This document shows positions 16,639 through 23,966 of a stretch of 64,000 bases of DNA, in pieces (the stretch's first letter is position 1; each line of letters begins with the position of its first letter). Below the pieces are notes generated by a model that was given only the letters and a program-made list of their open reading frames with translations, did not search any database and had not been told where the DNA came from. The position numbers and the translations under genes were made by a program. Source of the stretch: Nocardioides marmotae. Its GTDB lineage: Bacteria; Actinomycetota; Actinomycetes; Propionibacteriales; Nocardioidaceae. The stretch covers positions 2,604,001 through 2,668,000 of the forward strand of contig NZ_CP053660.1 of assembly GCF_013177455.1 (NCBI RefSeq). The letters run 5' to 3'.

Positions 16639-17105
16639 AGATCCCCGTCGTCCTGAGCATTGTTCACGTCGCCATCGACGCCGACGGCATGATGGCGGTC
16701 GACGTCGACGTCGACGGCGTCACGCGCGAATCCGAACAGCGCAGAACACGCGGTGACCTTCGCGCTGTCATCGACGAGATCACCTCCGAACTCGGCGCGC
16801 CCGTGCGCGTCGAGATACGCGAGGCCGACGGATCGACGTACTCCGACATCGCAACTCCCCCAGAATCCCCGGCACCAGCGGCGGCGGAGCCGCCACCCAA
16901 CCCGTCTACTCCGGCGCTCGCAGGTGCCGGATTCCAGCCAGGCGAGGAGGTCGCACTGGCGTACGTCGTCGTACGCCAGAACGCCGATGCGGAAGGCAAC
17001 GCTTCACTCAACCTCCCGCCCGCGCTTCTAGCTGCAACCCGCGGCGGGCTTGTGCTCCTCGGGATGAGCTCACGGACAGTCACCCCGTTCGAGGCGCCGG
17101 CATGA
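16635..17105 (+). CDS. Unknown transfer-region protein, 156 aa
   Basis: It starts at an ATGA overlap with the ArdC-like gene and ends in an ATGA overlap with the coupling protein gene. An N-terminal beta-rich domain (residues 1-68) is joined by a Pro/Ala-rich linker to a C-terminal part with QPGEEVALAYVVVRQNADAEGNASLNLPPALLA. No catalytic motif is seen. Its fixed place beside the VirD4-like gene suggests an adaptor or accessory to the coupling protein, by inference only. Confidence 0.7.
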   Translation: MKIPVVLSIVHVAIDADGMMAVDVDVDGVTRESEQRRTRGDLRAVIDEITSELGAPVRVEIREADGSTYSDIATPPESPAPAAAEPPPNPSTPALAGAGFQPGEEVALAYVVVRQNADAEGNASLNLPPALLAATRGGLVLLGMSSRTVTPFEAPA

Positions 17106-18817
17106 ACCCCGCTGCACGTGGTGCGAATGACGAACTCGTGAACCTGGCACTCATCGGCCTCATGGCGGCATTCGTTCTCGCGCTCGTTCTCCGCTCCGCT
17201 GCATCGGCGGCGGCGGTAGCGACCGGTACGGCCATGCCCGAAAGCGGGATCGCGAGCAGCCTGCGTGTCCTCACCGATCCGGGCGAACCTGCGCGCGCCT
17301 TCGAAGCTCCCGGGTTGTCAGCGCTCGCCTATTGGAGCGTGGTGATGCTGTTCATCGGCGTCCTCGCGGCACTCGCCTGGCGCGTGTGGAGACTGGTCGC
17401 CCGCCTCCGGCACCGGACTGCTCGAGATCCTCACCGGATCCAGGGCACCGCAACCGCACGGGACATCGACACGACGGCGTCAAGGAAGGCCCTCGTACGA
17501 CGCGCCGCCACCCTCCGCCCCTCGTTGCGGCACCCGAGGGCGACCGACGTCGGGTACCTGATCGGACGCAGCTGTGGCCGGGAGATCTGGGCGTCGGTCG
17601 AGGACTCCATCCTCGTCATCGGCCCCCCGCGCTCCGGCAAGGGCCTGCACCTCGTCATCAACGCCATCCTCAACGCGCCCGGCGCCGTCGTCACCACCTC
17701 CACCCGGCCGGACAACATCGCCGCCACCATCGACGCGCGCAAGGAACGCGGCCCGGTCGCCGTATTCGACCCACAGCACCTCACCGCGGGACTGCCCGCA
17801 GTCGGGGACAACGGAGTCCGGTGGTCCCCGATCCGCGGCTGTGAGCAGCCTCTGACCGCGATGATCCGCGCTTCAGGCCTGGCGTCGTCGACCGGGCTCT
17901 CCTCCGGCGGCACGGAGTCTGGCGGATTCTGGGAAGGCAAGGCCCGCTCCGCGATCCAGGCTTTGCTCCACGCCGCCGCGCTCGAGCACCTCCCGACTCG
18001 AGCCCTCTTCGAGTGGTCCCTGTCCGCCTCAGCAGCAACCGACGCCGTCGGCATCCTCGCCAGCCATCGCCACGCCGCCGCCGGATGGTCGGACTCGCTC
18101 GAAGGCATGATCAGCTCCGACCCGCGCACCCGCGACTCCATCTGGATGGCTGTCGCGCAAGCCCTCTCCTGCCTCGCCGACCCCGCCGTTCTGGACGCTG
18201 TCAGCCCGGCGGCCGGCGAGGCGTTCGACCCTCGTGACTTCCTCACCAAGAACGGCGCGCTCTACCTGCTCGCCACGGGTGCGGGCGCGGGTGCCTCGTG
18301 GCCGCTCGTCGCTGCGTTCATGGAGGACCTCACCGAGGTCGCGCGCCACCTCGCCGCCGCGTCACCCGGCGCACGCCTGGACCCTCCCGTCCTCATGGCC
18401 CTCGACGAGATCGGCAACCTCGCCCCACTCCCCTCCCTGCCCGTCCTGATGGCGGAAGGTGGCGGAACCGGCATCACCACCATGCCTGTGCTCCAGTCGC
18501 TCGCCCAGGCCCGCAACAAGTGGGGCGACCATGCCGCCAGCACCATTTGGGACGCCTCGATCGTCAAGGTCATCCTCGGCGGTGCCTCCGCCTCGCGCGA
18601 CCTTCAGGAGCTGTCGGTGTTGGTCGGCGAACGCGAGGAGCGCTCAGACACCACGAGCATCGGCGACTATGGCCAGCGATCGCTCCAGCGATCGACCCGC
18701 CGAGTCCCGGTCATGCCACCGGAGCGGATCCGAACCCTGCCGTTCGGCACCGGCCTCGTTCTTCTCCGCAGCGCCCCGCCGATCATCGTCGACCTCCGAC
18801 GCTGGACGTCTCGGTAG
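17102..18817 (+). CDS. VirD4/TraG-type coupling protein
   Basis: A 571-residue protein with two N-terminal membrane helices (about 13-35 and 76-100), Walker A GPPRSGKG ending near residue 181, Walker B LMALDEIGNLAPLPSLP near 425-440, and the downstream GITTMPVLQSLAQARNKWG block typical of TraG/VirD4. It links the DNA-relaxase complex to the transfer channel. It ends the ATGA/GTGA-coupled operon that begins at 13668. A relaxase is not visible in the window. Confidence 0.92.
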   Translation: MNPAARGANDELVNLALIGLMAAFVLALVLRSAASAAAVATGTAMPESGIASSLRVLTDPGEPARAFEAPGLSALAYWSVVMLFIGVLAALAWRVWRLVARLRHRTARDPHRIQGTATARDIDTTASRKALVRRAATLRPSLRHPRATDVGYLIGRSCGREIWASVEDSILVIGPPRSGKGLHLVINAILNAPGAVVTTSTRPDNIAATIDARKERGPVAVFDPQHLTAGLPAVGDNGVRWSPIRGCEQPLTAMIRASGLASSTGLSSGGTESGGFWEGKARSAIQALLHAAALEHLPTRALFEWSLSASAATDAVGILASHRHAAAGWSDSLEGMISSDPRTRDSIWMAVAQALSCLADPAVLDAVSPAAGEAFDPRDFLTKNGALYLLATGAGAGASWPLVAAFMEDLTEVARHLAAASPGARLDPPVLMALDEIGNLAPLPSLPVLMAEGGGTGITTMPVLQSLAQARNKWGDHAASTIWDASIVKVILGGASASRDLQELSVLVGEREERSDTTSIGDYGQRSLQRSTRRVPVMPPERIRTLPFGTGLVLLRSAPPIIVDLRRWTSR

Positions 18818-18912
18818 CCAGGCGCGGGGCGGCCGCATTTCGGCCCAGAATGGGCGCCCCCCGAAAGCGCGAAGGTTTGTCCCTCACTGGGTGCGTCGAA
18901 CCGACATGAATG

Positions 18913-19671
18913 TCACATCAGGTGGAGGCGCTTTAGCAGGCTCGCAAGTTGCGTTGGCTCGTAAGCGTTTCCGAAGTCGGGATGGATGTTTTGCTTGGCC
19001 GGGTCGAGCCCCAGCCACACTTGTGTCGGTGTGTTGAGCCCGATGAAGGCGCGAGCTGGTGGCACGTCGCCACGTTCCAGGCGCTCGTGCTCAGGCGAGT
19101 AGGGCGCGTCCTTCATCAGACACACGTCGAGCGTTCCATCAGTGGCGTGTACGCGGAGAACTAGAAGGGCGGTGAACGGCCCGGTACCGACTTCGCGGTC
19201 GTTGTCTCCGGTCGAAGGTCCGTCCGGCCAAGGGGTCTCGTAGTGCCATATTGCTCCCATGCCCGGCACGAAGTCGGCCGCCGTCAGCACTGGCCGAGTC
19301 CGGGCGGAGTCGGCGTAGCCCTTTGCCTCGGACGCTATCCACCGCGCGTCAGCCTCGGTGAGAGGAAACTCTGCCGTGGAGCCGATCCTGTCCAGAACGC
19401 CCTCGATGAAGTCGTCGTCTTCCGAGTCAACTGCCTCGTCCATTAGTCCCCAGTCGACCTCTGAGCCAGGCAACTCCGACTTCACCGCGCCTCCCGCGAC
19501 TTCCATCATCGAGGCACGAAGAAAGGAACGGTCAGATCGGGAAAGCTCACAGGCGTCGTGCACGGCGTACAGCCGCTTGAGCAGTGAGTCCTGATGTCCA
19601 GCATCCAGTGCCTTGAACGAAGGCGCGTAGCGCAAGAGAGACAATCGGTGTGCATATCGCTGCGTGGGCAT
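18913..19671 (-). CDS. Unknown cargo protein, 252 aa
   Basis: A soluble acidic protein on the strand opposite to the transfer operons. The N-terminal half is helical (ALDAGHQDSLLKRLYAVHDACELS), the middle very acidic (EAVDSEDDDFIEG), and the C-terminal half beta-rich with conserved-looking tryptophans (GAIWHYETPWPDGP). I recognise no family. Codon use is slightly less GC-extreme than in the transfer genes. It has no close partner, so a single-gene cargo function is possible. It is convergent with the VirD4-like gene. Confidence 0.7.
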   Translation of the reverse strand: MPTQRYAHRLSLLRYAPSFKALDAGHQDSLLKRLYAVHDACELSRSDRSFLRASMMEVAGGAVKSELPGSEVDWGLMDEAVDSEDDDFIEGVLDRIGSTAEFPLTEADARWIASEAKGYADSARTRPVLTAADFVPGMGAIWHYETPWPDGPSTGDNDREVGTGPFTALLVLRVHATDGTLDVCLMKDAPYSPEHERLERGDVPPARAFIGLNTPTQVWLGLDPAKQNIHPDFGNAYEPTQLASLLKRLHLM

Positions 19672-20036
19672 CAGCGGAATCCTAGGGCCTGGGCGTCACG
19701 GGCGACAGTGTCGCCTTCTCTCGCGCAGCCGACGCGCGCCAACCGGTGAGTGAACCGTCACGGATTCTCTGCCGCTCCTACACGGGTGCGGCTCTCGGTT
19801 GAGGGCAGCGTAGTAGTCCCGCTCGTGCTCGGCTACCGCGTGCAGGCCCATAAATTGGGAGACACCGGAGTCGTCGTCTCGGTCCTTGTTCGTCGGCATT
19901 GGGCGCCGCTGGCTGCCCCCTTGAGCATGCGTCTTTTCGCGCGATATGGGCTCCGCTCCGACAGTATTGTCCTCACGCTCGCACCTAACTCTTGACCGCA
20001 GTTCGCACGATGGGCTGCCCAACTCAGGAGTCATCG
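19672..20036. other. 365-bp gap before ssb, no gene supported
   Basis: Open frames exist on both strands (for example 19750-19995 on + and 19696-20034 on -) but neither has a clear ribosome site or convincing composition. The region probably holds the promoter for the ssb-led gene group, but I see no confident -35/-10 pair. Confidence 0.4.
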
Positions 20037-20456
20037 ATGTCTATCCCTACCCAGATGAGCCTCGTCGGCTTCATCGCCTCAGCGCCCGAGTTGCACTTCA
20101 CCAGGGCTGGCGACGAGTGCTGTCGCGTCCGCGTCGGAATCGAGCAGTGGCGCAAGGAGGTCGACGGGAGCTTCACCAAGCTCGACCCGACGTTCCACGA
20201 CATGGTCGCCTTCGAGAGCACGGCCCGCGAGACCTACGCACGGTTCCGCAAGGGCGACTCGTTCGTCGCGAGCGGCTACATCCACGAATACGAGGTCGAG
20301 AGCCGCGACGGCGCCAGCGTCATCAAGGAAGAGTTCGTCGCCAAGAGGATCGGCCACAACGCCAACAAGACCGACTACGTGGTCCAGCGTGGACGCCACG
20401 CCGCATCCGAACGGCCGCTCTCACCGGTCCCCGAGCGGCCGCCCATCGCGATCTGA
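20037..20456 (+). CDS. ssb: Single-stranded DNA-binding protein of the element
   Basis: The product is a 139-residue OB-fold protein. The ATG at 20037 has CAGGAG in front. The SSB pattern is seen in SLVGFIASAPELHFT, then VRVGIEQW, FHDMVAF, and RFRKGDSFVASGYIHEYE. The C-terminus is basic/proline-rich rather than the acidic DDDIPF-type tip of housekeeping SSB. It is likely an element-encoded SSB that protects incoming single strands. Confidence 0.85.
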   Translation: MSIPTQMSLVGFIASAPELHFTRAGDECCRVRVGIEQWRKEVDGSFTKLDPTFHDMVAFESTARETYARFRKGDSFVASGYIHEYEVESRDGASVIKEEFVAKRIGHNANKTDYVVQRGRHAASERPLSPVPERPPIAI

Positions 20457-20469
20457 GCGGCCGCCAGTC

Positions 20470-20988
20470 ATGGGCATGCACGACGAGCCCGACCGCGGTG
20501 TCACCGACCTTCTCGAGCGTCCGCCGGAGTCGATCAACTGGAATCTCCTCGCGTCCGAGGACGCTGACCGCGAGTGGCATGACCTTGACGCCTGGGTGAC
20601 CTGGCTGAAGGTCTCCTTCGGACTGCCGCCATCGATCGTTCCGCCGTACTGGCATCGCCACGACGAGCTCGTGTGGGAACTCTCGGCGCTGCACACCCAC
20701 TGGCTCAGCTGCTATCACGAGTCCGCGAGCCCCTCCGCCCCGATCGCGTGGATGCGCGACTTCGCCGACGCCCGGCATCGGCTGCGGGACTGGGTCTCGA
20801 CGTGCGGCACCCGCCTCGATCGTGACCGTCCGACCCGCCAGACCGTCTGGCCCGGCGAACAGGACGTGGAACTCGGCGGCGAGATCTCCATCGCCGACCG
20901 ACGTCAAGACTTCGAGGAGGTCGTTCGAGCCGACGTTCTCAGACGCAGGGCCGCCGAGGCCATGGCCAGCCGAGCCCTGCTCGGCTGA
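20470..20988 (+). CDS. Unknown element protein, DUF4913-like
   Basis: A 172-residue soluble protein just after ssb. Its central part (WHDLDAWVTWLKVSFGLPPSIVPPYW, then ELVWELSALHTHW, then WMRDFADARHRLRDWV) has the tryptophan/histidine layout I associate with DUF4913 proteins of actinobacterial plasmids and elements. The function of that family is unknown. ATG 20470 is used. The assignment is by pattern memory only. Confidence 0.65.
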   Translation: MGMHDEPDRGVTDLLERPPESINWNLLASEDADREWHDLDAWVTWLKVSFGLPPSIVPPYWHRHDELVWELSALHTHWLSCYHESASPSAPIAWMRDFADARHRLRDWVSTCGTRLDRDRPTRQTVWPGEQDVELGGEISIADRRQDFEEVVRADVLRRRAAEAMASRALLG

Positions 20989-21104
20989 CCCAGATCCGCC
21001 CCTGGGTGCCGCTGCGCACCTGGATTCCACAGGCATTCCAATCACCGGCGACGTGGCTCGACAGCGCGGCGATGGTGGCGCTCCACCCAGGAAAGGAGTC
21101 GATC

Positions 21105-21404
21105 GTGCTTCTCCCCCACGCACTCACCTTGGCGCAAGCGCGCTCCTACCTCGCTGCGCTCGCCGATCAGGCATCGACCATCGACGCCTCATCGGCATAC
21201 GAGCGCGTCCTCATCGAACTAGATCGTATCCACGGAGACGAGTGCCCATCGGCCGACGCCGTAGGGCTAACTGAAGACCGCGCCGTTTTGCTGGCTATCG
21301 CCACATCAGCGCTGGAAGCGCTCGAGCAGCACGGCGTCGACCCGCTCACAGTGGAGCTCGTCCTCGCGATGCTCGATGACGCATACGCCTTGGACGGCAC
21401 CTGA
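21105..21404 (+). CDS. Small helical element protein, 99 aa
   Basis: The frame is open from 21006, but an AAAGGAG site at 21092-21098 points to the GTG at 21105. The protein is helical and acidic with no known motif. Its TGA overlaps the ATG of the next gene (TGATG), so the two are co-translated. Confidence 0.65.
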   Translation: MLLPHALTLAQARSYLAALADQASTIDASSAYERVLIELDRIHGDECPSADAVGLTEDRAVLLAIATSALEALEQHGVDPLTVELVLAMLDDAYALDGT

Positions 21405-22720
21405 TGTACGGGGAGACCGGCGCGGCGATGCGTGCCGAGTTCGCGGCACTTCTCCGGCAGCACCGCGTCCAGCAACGGCTCGTAGGGACGACGGCCGAGG
21501 AGCGTGAGGAACTCGGTGGTCTGATCCGAACCTACCGCCAGAGTGTCATCGTCTGGCTCAGCCAAGCCATGCGCGCCGCAAGCCCACTGGCGTTCTCAAA
21601 CATGCCGCCGGCACAGCCGAATCCGTTCAGATCGGTCGGTGTAAGCAGCGCACATCTGACAGCGGCCGGCGAACTGGCGCGCGCGCTCGATCTCGCCCGA
21701 CAGCAATCGACCGCGCGCCCGGGGTCAACTGATGAGCTGGCCACGCCGAACGCCAACCCGATGGTGGACCGATGGCGTCGTGCCGCCCGTGCAGCGGCCC
21801 TCGCGGAGCACGACACGAGTGAGCAGGTGTCCGCGCAGATGACCGCGCCCCAGGCTCAGGCTCTCGTCGGCGACGTCGCCGCGCTGACCCAGGCACTGGT
21901 TGTCCTCGACCAGCGATACAAGAACACACCCGGTTGGGAGCCGCTCGCCCAGAGCGCTCGTCTCGGCTGGGCTTCACTGGCTGCGGCCCTCGACGTGAAC
22001 CTCGGCCAACCTGACTACGCGGTCGATCATCTCGGCTGGCGACCGAAGACGAAGGTCATCACCGGCCCGGCGCGTCCAGGGATCCTCGGTGTAATCCAGG
22101 CCCAGCACAACCTCGTGATCCGGATGAAGTCCGTGCCCAACGCGACCAACCTCCGCCTGATCGTGGACTCCCAACGCCTCGTCTCCACGCACCTCGCGCC
22201 GTACGCCGCCCGCATCGACGAACGTCTCGCCGAGCGATGGAGCACGCGCGCCGACACCTACTCGGTCATGCAGAAGCAGCTACGCGAGGTCGGTGGCCTT
22301 CTCGGAAGGGGCGGACTGGCCGTGGCCGAAGGTGCGAATGCCGTCACCCGACTGAAAGCCCTCCCCAAGGACACCATCCTTGAGCCACGTGTCCTCTCGG
22401 GGTTCCAATTGCTGTTCCACCGCCTCGACGACCGCATCGCCGACGTCATCGAAGACGGGGTCGAGCATGGCGCCTTCTTCAAGCGCGTGACGCTCCCGCG
22501 CCTCGTGGGCGGCGGCGGGCAACTGGTCCACCCGGTTCGTGAACGCTTCGTCCCAATCACGTCGGCGACCGATCTCGCAGTGGTGAAGACCGTGCGCGAG
22601 CGACTACGCCCCAAGGACGAACCGCCCGAGGCCACCCCGGGACCGACGCGAGTCGACCTCCACTCCGCGCTGATCCATCGCCCGATCAAAGGACGGGCTG
22701 TCGAAGTCCCGAACATCTGA
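21404..22720 (+). CDS. Unknown element protein, 438 aa
   Basis: A soluble, helix-rich protein with no membrane segment and no P-loop. The N-terminal 60 residues form a charged helical region and the centre has repeated Ala/Gln-rich helices. Tyr and His residues are present (DQRYKNTPGWEPL, FQLLFHRLDDR), but I see no HUH or MobA relaxase motif. It is coupled by TGATG to the preceding small gene. As one of the largest unknowns of the element it could be a processing or structural factor; the function is not assignable. Confidence 0.75.
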   Translation: MYGETGAAMRAEFAALLRQHRVQQRLVGTTAEEREELGGLIRTYRQSVIVWLSQAMRAASPLAFSNMPPAQPNPFRSVGVSSAHLTAAGELARALDLARQQSTARPGSTDELATPNANPMVDRWRRAARAAALAEHDTSEQVSAQMTAPQAQALVGDVAALTQALVVLDQRYKNTPGWEPLAQSARLGWASLAAALDVNLGQPDYAVDHLGWRPKTKVITGPARPGILGVIQAQHNLVIRMKSVPNATNLRLIVDSQRLVSTHLAPYAARIDERLAERWSTRADTYSVMQKQLREVGGLLGRGGLAVAEGANAVTRLKALPKDTILEPRVLSGFQLLFHRLDDRIADVIEDGVEHGAFFKRVTLPRLVGGGGQLVHPVRERFVPITSATDLAVVKTVRERLRPKDEPPEATPGPTRVDLHSALIHRPIKGRAVEVPNI

Positions 22721-22789
22721 CCCCGGACCACCGGCTCGCGCCGGCGGGGCCCGTGCACCTAGGAAGTGATGCCGACCAAGGGAGAGCAA

Positions 22790-23191
22790 ATGTCCACCGA
22801 CATGAGCACGTCAGACACCGTCGTCTCGATGGTCCGAGATCCGTTCGTGAACACGGACGACGCCTGCGGCTATCTCGGCGTGCCGAAAGCGACTCTGCTG
22901 ACATGGCGCGTTCGCCGCCCCGGTTACGGCCCGCGCGCTGTACCCATCCAGGTCCCCGACGACTGGGACTACCGAGGACTCATCACCGTCGAAGAGTTCC
23001 GCGACCTCATCCGCACCCCCCATCGCACCGTCCGCGACTGGCGCCGACGTGGCGTCGGCCCCCGCTGGGCCCGCTTCGACGGCTGCGGCCGCCTCTACAT
23101 CACCGCCGCCGAAACCCGCCGGTTACTCATCTCCGCCACCACGAGCAGCCGCTCGATCCACATGCCCGGCCAGGAGAAGCCCCGTGGCTAG
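22790..23191 (+). CDS. Helix-turn-helix DNA-binding protein with two HTH-like segments
   Basis: The frame allows starts at 22766, but GGGAGA at 22779-22785 supports ATG 22790, giving 133 residues. The first HTH-like segment is VNTDDACGYLGVPKATLLTWRVRR and the second FRDLIRTPHRTVRDWRRRGVGP followed by YITAAETRRLL, as in MerR/excisionase-type proteins. The last bases overlap the following excisionase-like gene. It is probably a regulator or directionality factor. Confidence 0.75.
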   Translation: MSTDMSTSDTVVSMVRDPFVNTDDACGYLGVPKATLLTWRVRRPGYGPRAVPIQVPDDWDYRGLITVEEFRDLIRTPHRTVRDWRRRGVGPRWARFDGCGRLYITAAETRRLLISATTSSRSIHMPGQEKPRG

Positions 23192-23381
23192 AAAGCGAGA
23201 ACTCCCCGTCTACGTCAGCCTCGACGAAGCCGCCGAAATCATGTCCCTGTCCACCCGGACCATCCGCCGCCGCATCAGCGACGGCACCATCCCCGCCTAC
23301 CAATGCGGGCGACGCTCCATCCGGCTACGACTCGACGAACTCGAATCCGCACTGCGCCGAATCCCCTCAGCTCGGCGGTGA
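23184..23381 (+). CDS. Excisionase-like HTH protein, 65 aa
   Basis: GTG 23184 overlaps the end of the preceding HTH gene by 8 bp. The protein has the compact excisionase pattern VSLDEAAEIMSLSTRTIRRRISDG followed by IPAYQCGRRSIRLRLDELESAL. In related elements such a gene is directly followed by the integrase, but none follows here. Either the integrase is elsewhere or this end is rearranged. Confidence 0.8.
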   Translation: MARKRELPVYVSLDEAAEIMSLSTRTIRRRISDGTIPAYQCGRRSIRLRLDELESALRRIPSARR

Positions 23382-23510
23382 CCGTGATGGACGACGGCAA
23401 TCCGCGATTGCACTCGGGGGCCCGCCGACTCGCCAGAACTACTCGCGCTGCCCCAGAGTCCGGATGAACGGAGAACTCATCGTCCGCGAGCCTGCCAGGA
23501 CGTGGTTCTT

Positions 23511-23798
23511 CTATCCGCCGAGCCGGACGATCTCGGTCGCCAGCTCGACCAACGAGTCGGCTCTCCGTACCAGCGGCTCGGCCTTCGCACCGGTGATGAG
23601 GTTGGTGCCGTACTCGACGTCCCCCTTGACCGCGAGCAGCTCGGGTAAGGCGCGCTCAGCAGTCGTTGCGGCTGGGCACTCGGCCCGTCCCAGGAGGAAC
23701 GGGCCGAGCCTGTGATCTACGGACCTTCGTAGCATGCGTTCCGCGTGGTTCCTAGAGATCGGAAGCTCTATGGGGCCTGGGGATCCTGGGTCCGTCAC
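23511..23798 (-). CDS. Doubtful small ORF, possible gene fragment
   Basis: The C-terminal part (ELLAVKGDVEYGTNLITGAKAEP and on) looks protein-like, while the N-terminal 20 residues do not. No good ribosome site is seen, and a shorter ATG form of about 73 residues is possible. It may be the tail of a lost gene at the element boundary. Confidence 0.3.
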   Translation of the reverse strand: MTDPGSPGPIELPISRNHAERMLRRSVDHRLGPFLLGRAECPAATTAERALPELLAVKGDVEYGTNLITGAKAEPLVRRADSLVELATEIVRLGG

Positions 23799-23888
23799 TG
23801 GTCGTCACTGGGCGAGCTCACGCCAACCGGCTGAGCCACAAAATTCAGCCTCCGGAATCTCCGGGGCGGTTCAGAAGTCCCTGTCCTA

Positions 23889-23918
23889 GTTACCTAGGCC
23901 ATCGTCGGCCTAGGTAAC
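23889..23918. terminator. Perfect 12-bp hairpin downstream of the LuxR-family gene
   Basis: GTTACCTAGGCC (23889-23900) and its exact complement (23907-23918) enclose a 6-nt loop. It lies about 50 bp after the end of the LuxR-family gene read on the minus strand and has no T tract. It may be a terminator or a recombination or binding site at the element edge. Confidence 0.5.
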
Positions 23919-23966
23919 CCCCTACGTAGTGCCGAGGTCCTCACGGGGCCGCACCGGCGCCACGGG

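Noticed and set aside
19696-20034. 112-residue minus-strand ORF before ssb
   Set aside because: No ribosome site, Arg-rich shadow-like C-terminus, and it would cover the presumed ssb promoter.
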